Below, piece by piece: positions 35,600 to 47,024 of a stretch of 64,000 bases of DNA (positions are counted from its first letter, which is position 1; each line of letters starts with the position of its first letter). Under the pieces are notes generated by a model, which had not been told where the DNA came from, did not search any database, and saw only the letters and a program-made list of their open reading frames with translations. The stretch is taken from contig OX327706.1 in NCBI GenBank assembly GCA_946807835.1, forward strand, positions 25,781,001-25,845,000. The letters run 5' to 3'. Made by a program: the position numbers and the translations under genes. Source of the stretch: Ailanthus altissimus. Its lineage: Eukaryota > Streptophyta > Magnoliopsida > Sapindales > Simaroubaceae.

Positions 35600-36130
35600 C
35601 ACGTTTATAAGGTTAGCTGTGCACACGTGGAGACTTCTTCTGCACCACGTATGTCAACGTAAAATAAATTTCTTTTATTATTTAATTTAAATATAGTTTA
35701 TATAATTAATAATGTTATACTTAAAGTATATTTCAATTTATATGATATGTGATTTTGTGTAATGTAATATTTAAAATAAATAAATATATATATAATGGGA
35801 TCAAATTTTCCCTATTTCTAGTACAATTACCACATTGTAATATATCGTAAAAGAATAAATATTTTTGTAAATTGTAAAAATCATTTTCTTGTCTACGAAA
35901 TTAGGTTTCATTGACAAATTAAAAGTATAAAGGATTGTGTATTTGCTGTTTAATTTCAGCGTTCAGCGAGAAGTGCTAGTAATTTTATTGAAAAATCAAC
36001 ATATACATAATTATACGTTTTTATTAAAATATTAACATTGCATAATATATTCTGTCTACTTCTTCAAGCCAATTGCAATTTTGTTTAGTAATCTAAATTG
36101 GAGTTTACAACACGCGGAGATATATTTATG
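35600..36130. other. AT-rich intergenic DNA
   Basis: No gene or clear repeat structure was seen upstream of the RPL8 promoter. Confidence 0.4.
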
Positions 36131-36139
36131 TAACGAAGT

Positions 36140-36460
36140 TATACTTGATTTAAAAAGTATAGATATAAAAATTGACAACGAAAATCAAGCTATTATTCTG
36201 TTGTGTTTCTGGCCAAATTCCGAGGAGCACTGTATATGATCGTGAAACTCTTGCCTTGGAGGAAGTTGAAGCAGCCCTTGAACTCAAAAGGAGTTTGAAG
36301 AATGCAGAATCTTATGTATGGCGAGAGAACAAAGCATATTGATTTCAGAATGCACTTCATTAAAGATATGGTTTCTTTAGGTATTATTACAGTTGATAAG
36401 ATACCACAACAAACAGTCAAACACCAAGTTCAATTACTGCCTGGATTCAATTGAAGTACA
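36140..36460 (+). pseudogene. Copia remnant: gag piece fused to RNase H end
   Basis: On the plus strand a gag-type segment (LALEEVEAALELKRSL, about 36254-36301) runs straight into a segment of the copia RNase H C-terminus (TKHIDFRMHFIKDMVSLG, about 36325-36378), in a different frame and only about 20 bp after a TGA at 36343-36345. In an intact element these lie some 3 kb apart, so protease, integrase and RT have been deleted. No LTRs were confidently found. Confidence 0.7.
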
Positions 36461-36469
36461 ACAAAGATG

Positions 36470-39050
36470 AGAGACATGACTGGGAGCAGCGATAACGAAG
36501 AAGGATGAATATTCTCTTAGCCAAGGTAGAGATTTGTCAGACTCGGTTGATGACTAACAAAATAATGAAGCATGAGTCTTGTTTAATTTAGTCAGCCAAC
36601 AATTTAATTATTTAAACTAAAAGCATATTTTGTAGAACAAGAGCAACCAACATAGCTTAACATTTTTTCATAAGTACACCTGACTTTCTCCTACATAAAC
36701 CAAATATATTTCACTTGTTAAACATCAAACAATTTGAAAGCAAACAAGATAAGAGCTAAAGAGCATTCGGCCATTTATTTCTATTTTAGATACCCTTTTG
36801 ATTCTGAAAGGAAAGAGTAGTGATTACTTCTTGATTTTTGGGCATTAGTTACGTGGGGAGTGCTTGTATTGGATGTGATTGAGTTAAAGGTAAAAGTGAA
36901 ATAAGTTGTAGAAATTCGCGGTGTCCTTTTGTCTATCTTTTTTTTTTTCTTATTTAAATTTCTCTGCATTGGCTCTTCCGCCGTAACATACACAAACTAT
37001 GACGAATTTTTTCTTTGCACTTACATTGCAATTCCCATTGCATTAATCATCAATGCACAAGCTATTATCGTCTTGAGGTTGAATCATTGCATGCCTGCAA
37101 ATTCTTCAAACAGACCATGGTTCATACCAAGATTGTTGCAGGTTTTGTGGTGATTCTTATCAACTATCATCTTCATAATGAACCAACCTACCCTTGATTC
37201 TTAGATGGGGGGAAATTTTTTACAGTGATTAATTTATATATGTTGATGCTGATATCAAATCCTTAAAAAGATTCATCTGAATATATTCATTTTTAAATAA
37301 AACTATGATACTACCAATTACCGTTAAATGAATATGATTTTCTTTTTAATTTCTTCATCACCATTAACAATTATCAAAAAAATTCTTTGTTGAAAAATAC
37401 TATTTAACTTGTAAAGTGTCCAAAAAGAGACGTGTTTTGGGTCAGGTTAGATCGTTTCTCTCTTTTAACTTCTCTACGTAGTTTTATTATTATATTGTTG
37501 ATATTAGGCTTGATTGTTGATATGAATGCATGGTAGTAATTAGTAAAGGAATAAAGACTATAAACTTTTGGTTTTATTATTTTTTTTTAACAAAAGAATT
37601 TTACGCAATTTGATGGAAAAATCAGCCTATACATAATGGAGGCATTATATTTCACTCAACGGTAATTAAATAATCAAGATTACATTGAACTAAAATAAAT
37701 ATTTGTCTTTGTGAAAACTGGATGATTTCAGGGTTTTTTTTAATACAAAAAGTGTACATAATTTATCTTTTTAAAAAATTAAAAGAATTTGAGTGGAGAT
37801 ATAAAATTTCATCCGCTAAATACTAATTCTAATTCTCTATTTTTATTTAAATTTAAGTGGCTGCAAGCATTAGATATATCACAACCACTTGAGCTACATT
37901 CGAGAGCAAAAATTATATATAATTGATTTGTTACGTTGCTAATGTTGGCGTTTGTTGTACTTATTTTTCTCTTTTTCATTTTTTGGTAAATAATGTGTGA
38001 TAAAATTTAGTTTAATAAATATTAAAAATTAGTTATTTAATAATTTTGTATAAACAAAAATTAAAATAAATATTAAGAAAAGAGTTATTATAAAATCAAG
38101 TACATATTAAGTGTATAATGGATGAATAAAATAAAAAGTAAAAACAATTCGAACTACTATTTATGCTATAATACTATTCATTAATTATTGTTCTGTGTGG
38201 GTATTGTACATTGGGTTACTATTTACATGACAATTTAGGGGTGTTTTCTGCTTTTGTTTAATTAACTTATTCAAGTGGGATTAAGACTCTTACAAGTGAG
38301 AATTCTTATTTCAATTAAATTTAGGGTTTCTAAAAGTGTTTTATTTATTATATAAACTATTGTAAATATAAAAGAAAGATAAACATCTAAAATTTTAAAA
38401 TGTAATCATAAGATAGAATAAATGAGCTAAATAAGCATTAAGTGCGTGGTGCACTAAGGTGTAATTTTTGAAAAATATTTTTTTTAGTTCTTAAGTTAAC
38501 AAAAAAAAATACCACATATATTTTTGGCTTAGATGCTTGAGCTATTCTTATATTCTTTGTAAAAATCTCTTATGAGAAAATATTAAGAGGTCTTGGAGAA
38601 ATCATAGTGATCAATGGTAGATACTTAGAGGTTTTTATGAAAGATACTAAAAGGTTTTGTGAGGTCATTAAAATGTAAGAAGATATTTAGTGATCTATAT
38701 CAATAATAAAAAGTTGGATCATGAATTCTCCGTGAAGATAAGTAATTTTAGGTCGAACTGCGTATATCTTGTGTTTTATTGATTGGTTTATTTTCTTTAT
38801 CTTTATTGATGTGTTGATCTTATATGTTCTTACTTATGGTGTTAGTTATGATTTTTACTGTGTATAGAATAAAAAATGTATCAAGATTATCACTTAATTG
38901 ATGTCATAAAGATGTCAAACTAAATAGTATAACTTAATATCTACAACAATAAGTGTTAAACTCCATGCCACAAGAAGGATTTGGACAAAATTTTAAATGG
39001 GTTGAAATAAAGTTTTAGTCCAAATTTAAAGAGATAGTAATAGCATTTAC
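36470..39050. other. Intergenic DNA without recognisable genes
   Basis: Frames near 36929-37197 are short and show no family. The segment is AT-rich with T-tracts. No repeat structure was resolved. Confidence 0.35.
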
Positions 39051-39059
39051 TTGTATTTT

Positions 39060-39360
39060 AAGTGAACTCAATTTGGAGCCTATCGAGCAGAGAGGTGAGG
39101 TGAGTTTCCTGTGCTCATTTCACAAAGTCTGGGTTTGGATTAGATTTTTGCCTAATTTTTCTATTTTTTTGGGACATTGCTCTCATTTCGGCCAACTGGT
39201 ATTTCAAAACAATTCTTTAATCGACATGAGGTGGCTTGCAATAGTCTTTCACAAATATAGAGACATTGACATCTTGCTAATGTGTTTACTTGCAAAATGT
39301 GAAAAATGCGTGATACATTTGTATTTTAAAATATGCATACATCAACTAAAAGGTAACATC
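39060..39360. repeat. Diverged duplicated segment, copy A
   Basis: Shares ordered strings with 41010-41310: CTCAATTTGGAGCC against CTCAATATGGAGCC, GCTCATTTCAC against ACTCATTTCAC, and GAGGTGGCTTGCA against GGGGTGGCTTGCA. Spacing is similar and orientation is the same. Identity is low. The open frame at 39073-39441 starts with TTG and lies over it, but is not conserved in the second copy. Confidence 0.4.
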
Positions 39361-39756
39361 AAGCATATAATTGGTGAACTTGGAAAAATATATAACATTG
39401 TAACCTGTTCTAATTTAAGTTGTGAATATATTAGCATTTGATGTGCAATGTGCAAGCACTTTTGTAATTTTTCACGTAGCTCGTAAGAAATCTTCCTTTC
39501 AATCGAGCTCAATTTCATAGAACCTTCGTACTTTTCAGTCTCTTTCACTCCCACTCACTGTCAATCTCTCGCTCCTTTTATGTAGCTCGTTTTCTAAAGG
39601 ACCAGTGACTACTGGTAGAGTCCAAAATATTCCTCCCCTAATCGGCAAAGTTACTGCATTTCTCCTAACCTCTCCTTCTAAGTATGTAACTCGTTCCTAT
39701 TGGTTGAGCACTAGATACTGTGTACACGATTGACTTCTTCCCCCCTCATTCTCTCT

Positions 39757-39830
39757 AGCTCCTAGCTCTTAGCCCCCAGCTGCTGCTTCTAATAGCTCCT
39801 AGCTCTTAGCCCCTAGCTGCTGCTTCTAAG
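39757..39830. repeat. Two-copy 37-bp tandem repeat
   Basis: AGCTCCTAGCTCTTAGCCCC begins each copy (39757-39793 and 39794-39830) with one or two differences. The unit is itself built from AGCTCCTAGCTCTTAGC and AGCTGCTGCTTCTAA subunits and a third partial copy follows. Confidence 0.85.
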
Positions 39831-39839
39831 CTTCAAGCT

Positions 39840-41000
39840 CCTAATCTGAAATAAGTTTGATCCAAGCTTTCATAATTTGAATCTGTTTGATCGTTTCATT
39901 TGTAAAATTAAGAAGACAAGATTTAAATAAATGTAAAAAAAATCACAATATATATATGTATTATATATAGACACTCGAGTCAATCATATGTATATTAATT
40001 GATAATTGACTGTAAAAGCAATAACTAAAGCTAGTTATGAAGGTGGCGATCGACATGGATTCTTCATTGCACAATTTATCTTACAAAAAAGATTAAAAAA
40101 TTGATTTTCATGCCTTCAAATTAATATTAGTTAAAGTTGAGAGAAAATGTAAATGACAAATAAAGAGAAACTTTTTGTTAATGAAAAGAATAGTTTGTAT
40201 ACATAATGAATGAATAAGAAAGCTCCAAACAAGGGTTCGGCTCTTATTTATAGTCAAAGATTGCCTATTCAAAAGAATAAAAAGATCTCTTAATTAAATG
40301 TTAATTTACAACATTACTCTTAGTGTAAAAATTATTCTTACAAATACCTCAACTTAACAATTGACCTTGAATTAAGAATTAAAGATGGGTGTATAATGAA
40401 AATTGTTGATGTGTTTTCCCACTCCTCCAACTAATTAAACTAAGGTAAATTAAATGTCCCATTACTTAGATAAGGAAAAAAAAAAACAAGAATTGCTCGT
40501 ATGAAGTCACCAGACAAGTCAAGATTTCAGTAACAATTTTAGAAACAAGCAGTTCTTTTTTTGTTTATGCAGAGATGAAATCTTACATCGATATTGTGAA
40601 AATACAATTAATATTGGAAGCTTTGAGTGGCAAGCATGGAAAAGAAATTTGGCAAATGCTTGAAGAAACCCGATGTAAAAGAAATCGTAGCATTAGCTGG
40701 AGATAAGAGTTTTAACTTCCCAAATTAAAAAATCTACCAGTTAATAGAATTACCTTATTTATTTTTTGGGAAAATGATTAAGAACATTAACTTTTACAAA
40801 TTAAAACTTCACGTGCTACCACCACAGATGAATTTTAATTTATTAACTTAATGATACATGGGTGTAAAAGAGTGTACAGTAAAAGAAAATGATAGTATGT
40901 AAATTCGTATTTCTCTATTTTTATTTTTAATAATAAATATATTGTTTCATAAGGATATATGAGAGATGTGAGTAACACTAAAATTTTTGAAGTAAATTTT
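39840..41000. other. Intergenic DNA with a possible LTR fragment
   Basis: At about 40060-40480 the minus strand shows CTATAAATAAGAGCCGAAC followed by T-rich sequence, the layout of a retroelement LTR promoter. No partner copy or ends were identified in the window, so this is tentative. No gene was seen. Confidence 0.3.
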
Positions 41001-41009
41001 TTATATTCT

Positions 41010-41310
41010 CAATATGGAGCCGGTTGTGACATTCATACGAGAGGGGTTGATTTTCTTATACTCATTTCACCTATTTTAGGTCTTGAAAACTTTGCCTGAC
41101 AATTTCTCATCAACTAGTCAAATTTTCACAGAAATTTAGTAACATTGCATTGCCAACGGGGGTAATATTGACAAATGATTTTCATAATGGGGTGGCTTGC
41201 ATTAAAAGCCCTCATAAATTTAGGAAGATTCTGACTTCGTGATCATTTATGTTATGTAAATTGTGTATCTTCACTGCCATTGATCAGGTAAAATGTTCTG
41301 AAAGAATTGT
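41010..41310. repeat. Diverged duplicated segment, copy B
   Basis: Counterpart of 39060-39360 in the same orientation; see that entry for shared strings. Stops interrupt all frames. Confidence 0.4.
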
Positions 41311-41559
41311 AAAATTAGTAATTAACAGCTAGCTATCATGCTGATTGTTATTTTTATCAGATAAATTTTATTTTATTTTATTTTAAGATCTTATAAATAT
41401 ATAAATTTAATATTTAAAATAAATAAGAATTAATAAAAAATATATATCTTAAATTCACGTTATATTTTTTTTATTAAAAGATTTTAAATTAACTTTCTTA
41501 TTTTACAGTTAAAAAAAGAGTGGATTTTTAATTTTTTTTTCTTTTAAAAAAAATACATA

Positions 41560-42195
41560 TTCTCAAAGAGAGGGTTTTTTAAACGTATGTGTGTTTTTTT
41601 TTTAACTCTAATGTTCTCCTTTATAAAATAATCAACTATTATTATTTTAATTTAATAATTTAATTAATAATATTTATTGATTAGATTATTATCTTTTAAA
41701 AAGAGACTTAATTTATATAAATTACATAGAACCTCACTTTTTGTAGTTAATATATAATACTCAACAATTAAATATTACAAGACTTTTAAAATAAATAGAC
41801 TAATAGTCTTTTAATAAAAGAAAAATATTAAAATTAAAATAAAATCTTTTTGATAATGTCAAAAATTATTCTTAAGATTTTATTCATTTAATTTCTTAAA
41901 TTAAATATTTAATTATATTTTAATAAGATGTTATCTATATTAATTAATTATATTCAAATATAAAAATATACGTATTTTAAAAACTATTTTCTGAACACAA
42001 ACAATTTATGTAATAACACAATCATCTTTTTAATTGTTCACTGTAATAACTAAAGAAGTGATTTTGGGGATCTATGAACTTACAATTTCAAGCTTCAATA
42101 AATTTTAGATAATTAATTAAACTTTTTAATTAATTAATCTAATTTATTAATTTCAATGTTATTTCACTAAAAATCTGAAATTACACTCTTGAAAT
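41560..42195 (-). repeat. Dispersed LTR-like repeat, copy B
   Basis: Reverse complement matches 10105-10720 in ordered blocks, for example CAGATTTTTAGTGAAATAA, TAAGTTCATAGATCCCC and CTCTATGTAATTTATATAAA. It is the opposite orientation to copy A. Likely a solo LTR or LTR fragment; no target duplication was resolved. Confidence 0.6.
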
Positions 42196-42199
42196 TATA

Positions 42200-45100
42200 G
42201 ATATAATTTACTTAAAAAATTTAGAATAATCCATCGATTCAATCACTACATGCAATTCAACCTTCCGTAGATAGTTCATAATTAAAGTTATGTCAATTAC
42301 CATTTACTTTTCTAATTACTTATTTAGTACTATTAATTTATTAATGAACAGTTAATTTGTAATCGTATTATATATTGAGCGCTTTAATCATTCAATTCTA
42401 CAATTAATCTTTAAGAAAACCTTTTTTTTATTCCCAGTCGCTTATCTTACTATACCACAAAAATATAAGTTTTTAACATGTTCTTATATATAAACCGTAA
42501 CGAGCATTTTAAATGATACAATAACATAAACAAAAATATATTATCACTCAAGATTAAAGTTGATTTGCATATGATTATCAGTTGACATAATTTGAATTCT
42601 TAATTAACAATGGTATTTTACATAATCATTCAAACTCCGTCTAGTTCAGTCGTATAATTATATTATATAAAATGTCTATACCATAATGTCATTACATTAG
42701 TAATCCAGATAAAATTAATATATTCTAAATATTTATGGACCACACTAGTAATATTTAATTAAAGTTTTTAAACTTTAATTTTTTTATTTATTATTCATAA
42801 TTTTAATCCTCATGTATATAATAATTATATATTAAAATTTATAACAAACAAGAGATTTTTTATTTATATTTATACCATAAAATTATAAATATTTTTTAAA
42901 TATAAAATTATAATTTTATTAATTTTATAAAAATAGCACAAATACATATTTTTCAACTAATAACATAACACTTTAATTGAATCAGAAAGCTGTTAGATGC
43001 ATCACAAAATATTTTTCAACTTACCACTAAGGATTTCCGAGAAATGACTGTAATTGCGATGCACGTCAACTCTTTAATTACTACTGAATTATAATGATTT
43101 GTACAATCTTAAATCCAACTTAAGAACTCGGATTTTGTCTTGGTAAACATTTGTGAATTGTTATATCTTCTTGATCAGCCCACATTGTCTTGTTGTGAAA
43201 TTACATGGTCCCCATTAATGAAATTTCAGTGGCAAGCATGGAGGAATACAAATGAAACAAAATATTGAAGGGACTGAAAGGAGAAAAGAGAATTGCACTA
43301 ATTCATTTGCATGAATCTAGCAAGTAACAATGTGGGCCCTACAATTTGGCCGACCCAACCCACCCCACTTTCTAAAACTAGTGGCTCTTATTCTTAAATT
43401 GCACTAGAGTCTTATGAGATTGACAAAACGACAAAGAAAGGGACTAATGTCAAATTAATACATGTGGATATTAAAAATTAATAGACTTCAATTTTAATTT
43501 GTTTCTATGATGTGAGTATATAATTAATAATTAGCTTGTTCTATCAGGCCCCTTGTTGAGTTTGAGATAATTGTATTCCATTTTCTATTAATTTATGTTA
43601 AAGAAACCACATATGTATAATTGAAATTATAGAATTAAAAAATAAAAATCAAACACACAACATATAAATTTACATAATTTGATAATTATATATCTATTAC
43701 AAATTATAGCCTCTTTAAACTTTCAAATATTAGGATATGAGGTCTCTCCAAAATTCAATCATAAGATTGGAAGTTCTAAATCCTTTTCGTCCAGTGCATA
43801 ATTACAAAGACACGCCAACGCACACGATGAATAATAACAAACATGCAAAACAAATCTAAACCATCTGATTATTGGGTCATCACTGAGAATCAACCAATGG
43901 GTAATGAGAACAAGTTTTTTCTTATTTGAGTTGATTAGGTAATCAGATTTTGCCGACTCAAGTCATGCTAAAAATGAAGGGGACAAAGAAGAAGAGATTT
44001 TCCGAAAAACCCTACCAGCTTGGAACTAAGTCTCACCAGCATGTGGATCTAAATTTGCAAAGAATACAGGTTGAGTAACGCAATGCTTCTTTAATATCAT
44101 GCCAACATCTTATCACAATGCATCAAGTGATAGGGATTAAAACTAAACCTAATTAATCAATATTAATGTTGCCTTTTAAAAAAAAAAAAATTCAATTAGC
44201 ATATCATAAATTCAATTGTTTAGAGCTAGCTGCAATGCATGACCAATATCTTGGATGAATGCATGGATGTTGTACGATTTGATCCAAGTATCTATAGTGT
44301 TGTGAGCTGATCAGAATTCAGAAACTCTTTTATCGTTTGGTTCATGTCAATCTCTGATATGCCTATTGTGGGTGGGACCTTAATTGGTCATATTTCTTTG
44401 TTTATTAAATGATTACTTCTTATAACAAGTAATGCTAACTCTTCATCTCTTGGTACCTAATTAAGTTTCAATAAAATGAGTGTGATCAGTGTATTTCGAA
44501 TTGTTTTTGACTACAAACAAACACGCATATGAAACTTGTATCTTTCTAATGTATCATGAATGTCGGAGAATCAAATCATGTATTATAAATACTGTCTAAT
44601 CGTGTAGATGTATAATTAAATTTTCTGTATAGATAATTGAATAATCGCATTTATTAAAAATTTCTGGTATCATAAGAACTTGGTCATAATAAAGTTTTCA
44701 CACGTAGTAAGAGTAGTGCTATACTTATATATATAGTTAGAATATATAAAGTTTGTATCTTTATTAATCAGTGATTATTATTTATTAATTATTAATTATT
44801 TTTTTATTTTTTATTAATATAATAATTACACAATATATATCAATTAACTATAAATATATTAATTATTACATTAATTAAAACATAAATTTTATATTTCAAT
44901 TATGTGAACGTAGTATTGCTCATAGGAATAATGTCTTTTAGAATAACTGAATAAATGAATCGCTGCCATAATCATTGAAGCCGAACAATTTGAATATTTG
45001 GTTTTTTCTTTTAAAGTAAAGGGAGACTGATGAAACATGAACTATTGCTGATTCAAGCTATTATTCGCAAAAGAGAATCAGATCCGGAGCCATGATGTGA

Positions 45101-46540
45101 CCGAGACTCTCTTATGCATATATTTTTTCACGGGTGATATATAATTTTTTTTATCGTGCCGTTGCCTACGGCGAAGCTATCGGGGATTTGAGACATTGTA
45201 GCCATGCAATCATGTTAGTCGTACGTTGATAGACAAAAATTCCAAGACTGTTACGTTAACATCAATAAACCACTAGATATTCAGTTGTTGCTATCTTACT
45301 ATGTATCTTTTTCTGTTTTTCTCACTGATTTTCTCTTTTTAATACCCGCATCGTTGGAGACAAATAAAATTGTTATGACATAGCTTTTACAAGTTTTAAC
45401 GAGTAAAAAGAAATTTCTCTGAAAGTCTCACCAGGTCCAGTACTACTACTAGTGGTCTCTTTCCAGTGGACAAATATGAAGGCACAAAAATGAAAAAGAC
45501 AGAAAATTTCAGTTACACAAACGGAGAGTTTCCCCCCAAGATTTGCTCTTATTTGTATTGCCTCTTTTAAAAATTACCCTTGGTGAAAATTATTTACAAG
45601 AATATTGATGTCAAAATATGACAAAGATGAGTAGAATTTCGAAAAACCTAATAAAGTGGGAGTTGGAGTGATTTCAGTTAACAAAGGGAAGTACAACATC
45701 AGGATTGCAGTGTCTTTTGCTTTTTTCTTTTCCTTCTTCTTCTTCTTCTCTTTTTTTTAATCTTCTCTCATAGCTTGTAGAGTAAAAAAATGTTATAACA
45801 GAGCAAGCGAGTGGTTTTAATTGGGACAAAGGTAATTTCTCCAAATGTTTCACCATTTCAGGGCTGTTTTCATTGGACAAACACACGCACACATGACTCA
45901 CAAAGTGACAGAGAGATCATACAGGGGTCGACTCCTAGAGATTTCAGTATCTTCCCCTTCTTTTCCTTTCCTCTTCCATCCCAAGAAGAGAAAAAGATGC
46001 TGTAACACAACTTTGTGGATGGTTGCAATAGCGAAAGAATATTGGCCAAGAAAGAAGACACATGATAGGCAAAGTGAAAGGGAGAGATTCAGTTGACAAA
46101 GAGAATAGAGATATTCCCAATTGATCACTTATATTTGTTTCTCAAGCATTCCTTGTAGGAGTACGTGCACTTAATCAAAAGTCAAAACTAGCTATATATG
46201 CACTGCGTGCATATTAATATAAAAGATCTAACAAAGAGATTTTAGCTATATATAACAGGGTGTATAGTGTAGTACTTGTCACAAGATTCATTCATTGGTA
46301 ATTTATATAATTAATATTTCCAGAATTAACTCTCGATGAAAACTTAATGCACGTACAATACAAAGCTACTTAGAAGATACAATATGTTAACAAGTCACAG
46401 TCATATATCCACTGCCCTAGCTATGAGATCAACTGAATGTACTGATGACGCACAGCTTTCTCTTTGTTATTTAATACAAACCCTAGCAAAGTTTCTCTTA
46501 TAGTTCTAATCTCTTTCTCAACTATCACTTACAAGCAAGT
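42200..46540. other. Gene-poor AT-rich region upstream of SAUR
   Basis: About 4.3 kb with no recognisable coding sequence. A possible AT-rich MITE lies at about 44707-44920, with weakly inverted ends GAGTAGTGCTA and, reversed, GAGCAATACTA. The 45650-46130 segment contains polypyrimidine tracts and several small overlapping frames on both strands, which I regard as chance frames. The last few hundred bases include the probable SAUR 3' UTR. Confidence 0.35.
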
Positions 46541-46858
46541 TCATATGAGCCAGGATGTTAACTGGCGGAAAGCACGCTCATCACAGGGAAGAGTGATGCC
46601 CCCTTCCTGCTTGTAGCCATATTCCTCTGCAGATTTTTTGAGGAACTCCCGCATCTTAGGGTGATTCAGCCATGCTACGGGAATGATGTATCTCACTCGA
46701 TTCTCTCCGACGTAGATCACACAGTGACCTTTTGGTACATCACGAGGAAACCCATCTTCATCATGGCTGCTCTTTTTTCCAAAGCTTGAGCATGTCTTGA
46801 GAATCTGTTGGATAGCTCCTGGTGGTTGAGGAAGTTTGCTTGATTGCTTGAGACCCAT
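46541..46858 (-). CDS. SAUR-family auxin-responsive protein
   Basis: Small auxin-up RNA proteins regulate cell expansion, in known cases by inhibiting PP2C.D phosphatases. Intronless, 105 aa, as is normal for the family. The frame extends six codons upstream to a TTG, so ATG at 46858 (MGLKQSSKL) is chosen. The SAUR domain is complete: DVPKGHCVIYVGENRVRYIIP (about 40-60), VAWLNHPKMREFLKKSAEEYG (about 61-81), and GGITLPCDERAFRQLTSWL (about 86-104). By position it corresponds to Arabidopsis At2g18010 (SAUR10), but protein similarity alone would not separate it from other clade members. A TATA-like CATAAATAAGG sits about 160 bp upstream on the minus strand. Confidence 0.96.
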   Translation of the reverse strand: MGLKQSSKLPQPPGAIQQILKTCSSFGKKSSHDEDGFPRDVPKGHCVIYVGENRVRYIIPVAWLNHPKMREFLKKSAEEYGYKQEGGITLPCDERAFRQLTSWLI

Positions 46859-47012
46859 ATTGTTGCTAGATAACAACTTTTGCTTGATGAAATTTTGTGG
46901 GTGTGTGTGTGTGTTTCTGAGGGAGATAATTGGTGGGGAAGCTTTGATGATCAGCCAGAAATTAGAAGAAAAGAGAGTGAAGATGGTGGGGGAGGATTGA
47001 AGGGGCTAAGAG

Positions 47013-47024
47013 CCTTATTTATGG
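47013..47024 (-). promoter_or_regulatory. TATA-like box upstream of SAUR
   Basis: CCCATAAATAAGG on the minus strand, about 155-165 bp above the SAUR ATG; a GT microsatellite (46900-46914) lies in the predicted 5' UTR. Confidence 0.45.

Noticed and set aside
39073..39441. 122-aa plus-strand frame in the RPL8-SAUR gap
   Set aside because: It starts at TTG, lies over a diverged repeat, and is not kept open in the second copy.
45674..46128. Overlapping small frames on both strands near the SAUR gene
   Set aside because: They come from polypyrimidine tracts; no conserved motif and no consistent start were found.
46859..46876. Six-residue extension of SAUR
   Set aside because: The start codon would be TTG; ATG at 46858 fits the family start MGLK.
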